Below are positions 61,776-64,000 of a DNA stretch of 64,000 nucleotides, piece after piece. The translations under genes and the position numbers were made by a program. Below the pieces are notes generated by a model. The model worked only from the letters and a program-made list of their open reading frames with translations, was not told the DNA's origin and did no database searches. Where the stretch lies: NCBI GenBank assembly GCA_016699715.1, contig CP065007.1, positions 2,542,001 to 2,606,000 on the forward strand, read 5' to 3'. The DNA comes from Candidatus Competibacteraceae bacterium. Lineage in GTDB: Bacteria > Pseudomonadota > Gammaproteobacteria > Competibacterales > Competibacteraceae. Positions within the stretch are counted from its first letter, which is position 1; each line of letters starts with the position of its first letter.

Positions 61776-62648
61776 ATGAACCACTCGCAATTCAACCGTG
61801 AAATCGCGGAAATTCGCAATGATCGCATTCACGGCGCCAGCGAGTTGGCTCGCCGTTGCCTGGCGATCCTGGCGGAGGCGGCGAAGACGCTGCCGGCCGC
61901 CGACTGTGACGAATTCCGGCAACGCTTGCTGGCCTTGGCCGCCGAACTGGCGGCAATCCGACCGAGCATGGCACCGATCGGCAATCTGCTGCGGCGCTGG
62001 CGGGAGCGGATCGGTACGGCCAACGGGGATTTGGAACGGCTCCGCCGGCTGGCCACCGAGCACGCGGCGGCGCTGATCGCCCTGTCGCGCCAAGCAGTGA
62101 CCGACTGCGCCGCCCACGCGGCCCGTTGGTTCGGTCCCGGTCGTACCTTGATGACTCACAGTCTCAGCTCGACGGTGCTCGAAACCTGTCGTTTGCTCAG
62201 GAACCAGGACTTGCGAATGATCGTCACCGAATCGCGGCCACTGGCCGAGGGACGGCGGATGGTGGAGCGGCTCTCGGCCTGGAACGTACCGACCATTTAC
62301 ATCACCGACGCCCAGATGGGCCTGTTCGTTGCCCACGCCGATGGCGTGCTGGTCGGCGCCGACAGCCTATTGGCCGACGGTTCGGCCATCAACAAGGTTG
62401 GAACTATGTTGCTGGCGCTGGCGGCGCGCGAATGCGGCGTGCCCTTCCACGTTTGCTGCGAGAGTTTCAAACAGCGCGCCGAGGATGAATCACCGCCGGA
62501 ACTGGAGGAAATGGCGTCCGCCGAACTGGCAGTGCCGGCATGGTCTGGTGTCAGCGTGCGCAACGTGTATTTTGACATCACTCCGGCGCGACTGATCGAT
62601 GTCTGGATCAGCGAAACGGGAGTGCGTCAGGCCGTCGCGGCGCCATAA
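61776..62648 (+). CDS. eIF2B/IF-2B-like family protein
   Basis: 290 aa. C-terminal Rossmann-like half shows family motifs TLMTHSLSSTVLETC, TESRPLAEGRRMVERL, GADSLLADGSAINKVGT and VPFHVCCESFK (all shared with eIF2B alpha, MtnA and ribose-1,5-bisphosphate isomerases). N-terminal helical half is divergent. Bacterial members without MtnA catalytic residues are unassigned; sugar-phosphate isomerisation or a regulatory role is possible. Confidence 0.8.
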   Translation: MNHSQFNREIAEIRNDRIHGASELARRCLAILAEAAKTLPAADCDEFRQRLLALAAELAAIRPSMAPIGNLLRRWRERIGTANGDLERLRRLATEHAAALIALSRQAVTDCAAHAARWFGPGRTLMTHSLSSTVLETCRLLRNQDLRMIVTESRPLAEGRRMVERLSAWNVPTIYITDAQMGLFVAHADGVLVGADSLLADGSAINKVGTMLLALAARECGVPFHVCCESFKQRAEDESPPELEEMASAELAVPAWSGVSVRNVYFDITPARLIDVWISETGVRQAVAAP

Positions 62649-62682
62649 AAAAACCCGGCCATCTCGGTGAGACGGCCGGGTT
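62646..62682 (-). terminator. Rho-independent terminator of acs
   Basis: Minus strand: AACCCGGCC, inner 4-bp stem GAGA/TCTC with a 3-nt loop, GGCCGGGTT then a seven-base T run. Lies 42 nt after the acs stop and directly after the eIF2B-like stop on the other strand. Confidence 0.9.
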
Positions 62683-62723
62683 CAGGGTTACCACGGGATC
62701 GTTGTTGTTATCCCGACAGATTG

Positions 62724-64000
<1,277 letters not shown>

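Overview
This 64 kb window is GC-rich, gene-dense chromosome from a gammaproteobacterium. The gene order radC / coaBC-dut-algC-argB, the GspA-GspB pair, a stand-alone djlA and a cation/acetate symporter with a DUF4212 small subunit all point that way. A Competibacter- or Chromatiales-like lineage is my best guess, but the sequence does not prove it.

Layout: (1) 1-8.7 kb: a truncated PAS/GAF/GGDEF diguanylate cyclase overlapping recG, then gspA-gspB, an ADP-ribosylglycohydrolase and tsaD. (2) 8.7-22.1 kb: a near-complete early-cobalt (anaerobic) corrin-ring pathway in two divergent transcription units, each behind a cobalamin riboswitch. The leftward unit is cbiM-cobQ-cobO-cobB. The rightward unit is cobM-cbiX-cobH-cbiD-cobL-cobI-cbiG-cobE-like-cobJ, in which every gene overlaps the next. 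Precorrin-6A reductase (cobK/cbiJ) is absent. Between the riboswitches lies a decayed ABC-transporter ATPase fragment. (3) 22.1-26.9 kb: macromolecular-synthesis genes rpsU-yqeY-dnaG-rpoD, then a tRNA-Ile(CAU). (4) 26.9-36.2 kb: a 9.3 kb integrative element inserted in that tRNA, bounded by 49-bp direct repeats. It carries a tyrosine integrase, a small HTH/excisionase-like gene, an unusual split replication module (CHC2 zinc-finger protein, TOPRIM/topoisomerase VI-A-like protein, TOPRIM-DUF927-type helicase) and a symmetric 12-copy iteron array. The element has itself been hit by an IS630-family insertion sequence and by a 122-bp MITE with related ends. The MITE splits the helicase gene. (5) 36.2-48.4 kb: housekeeping genes argB, algC, dut, coaBC, radC, djlA, a CbiM-like permease, purC, a glutamate-synthase-like flavoprotein, a PabB-PabC fusion and a thioesterase. 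(6) 48.4-51.9 kb: a nitroreductase, a MotA/ExbB-like plus OmpA/MotB-like pair resembling ZorAB, and rraA. (7) 51.9-58.8 kb: an acetate-transport and signalling cluster read leftward: DUF4212 subunit, actP-like symporter with a long Ala/Asp repeat tail, Yip1 protein, CBS-DUF294 nucleotidyltransferase-like protein, and a HAMP-PAS-DEDDh exonuclease fusion. (8) 59-64 kb: tex, a small acidic protein, an eIF2B-like protein and the 3' part of acs.

How the parts work together: the cobalamin cluster makes cob(II)yrinate diamide through to adenosylcobyric acid under feedback control by B12, with CbiM and the His-rich CbiX handling cobalt. The acetate genes (actP-like symporter, acs) and the nearby signalling proteins form a plausible acetate uptake and activation module. 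The most unusual material is in the integrative element: the iteron array with terminal symmetry, the dispersed TTGTCCAC arm-type sites at both ends, and the pair of transposable elements sharing ends. All functional names rest on reading the translated sequence; no database search was run.
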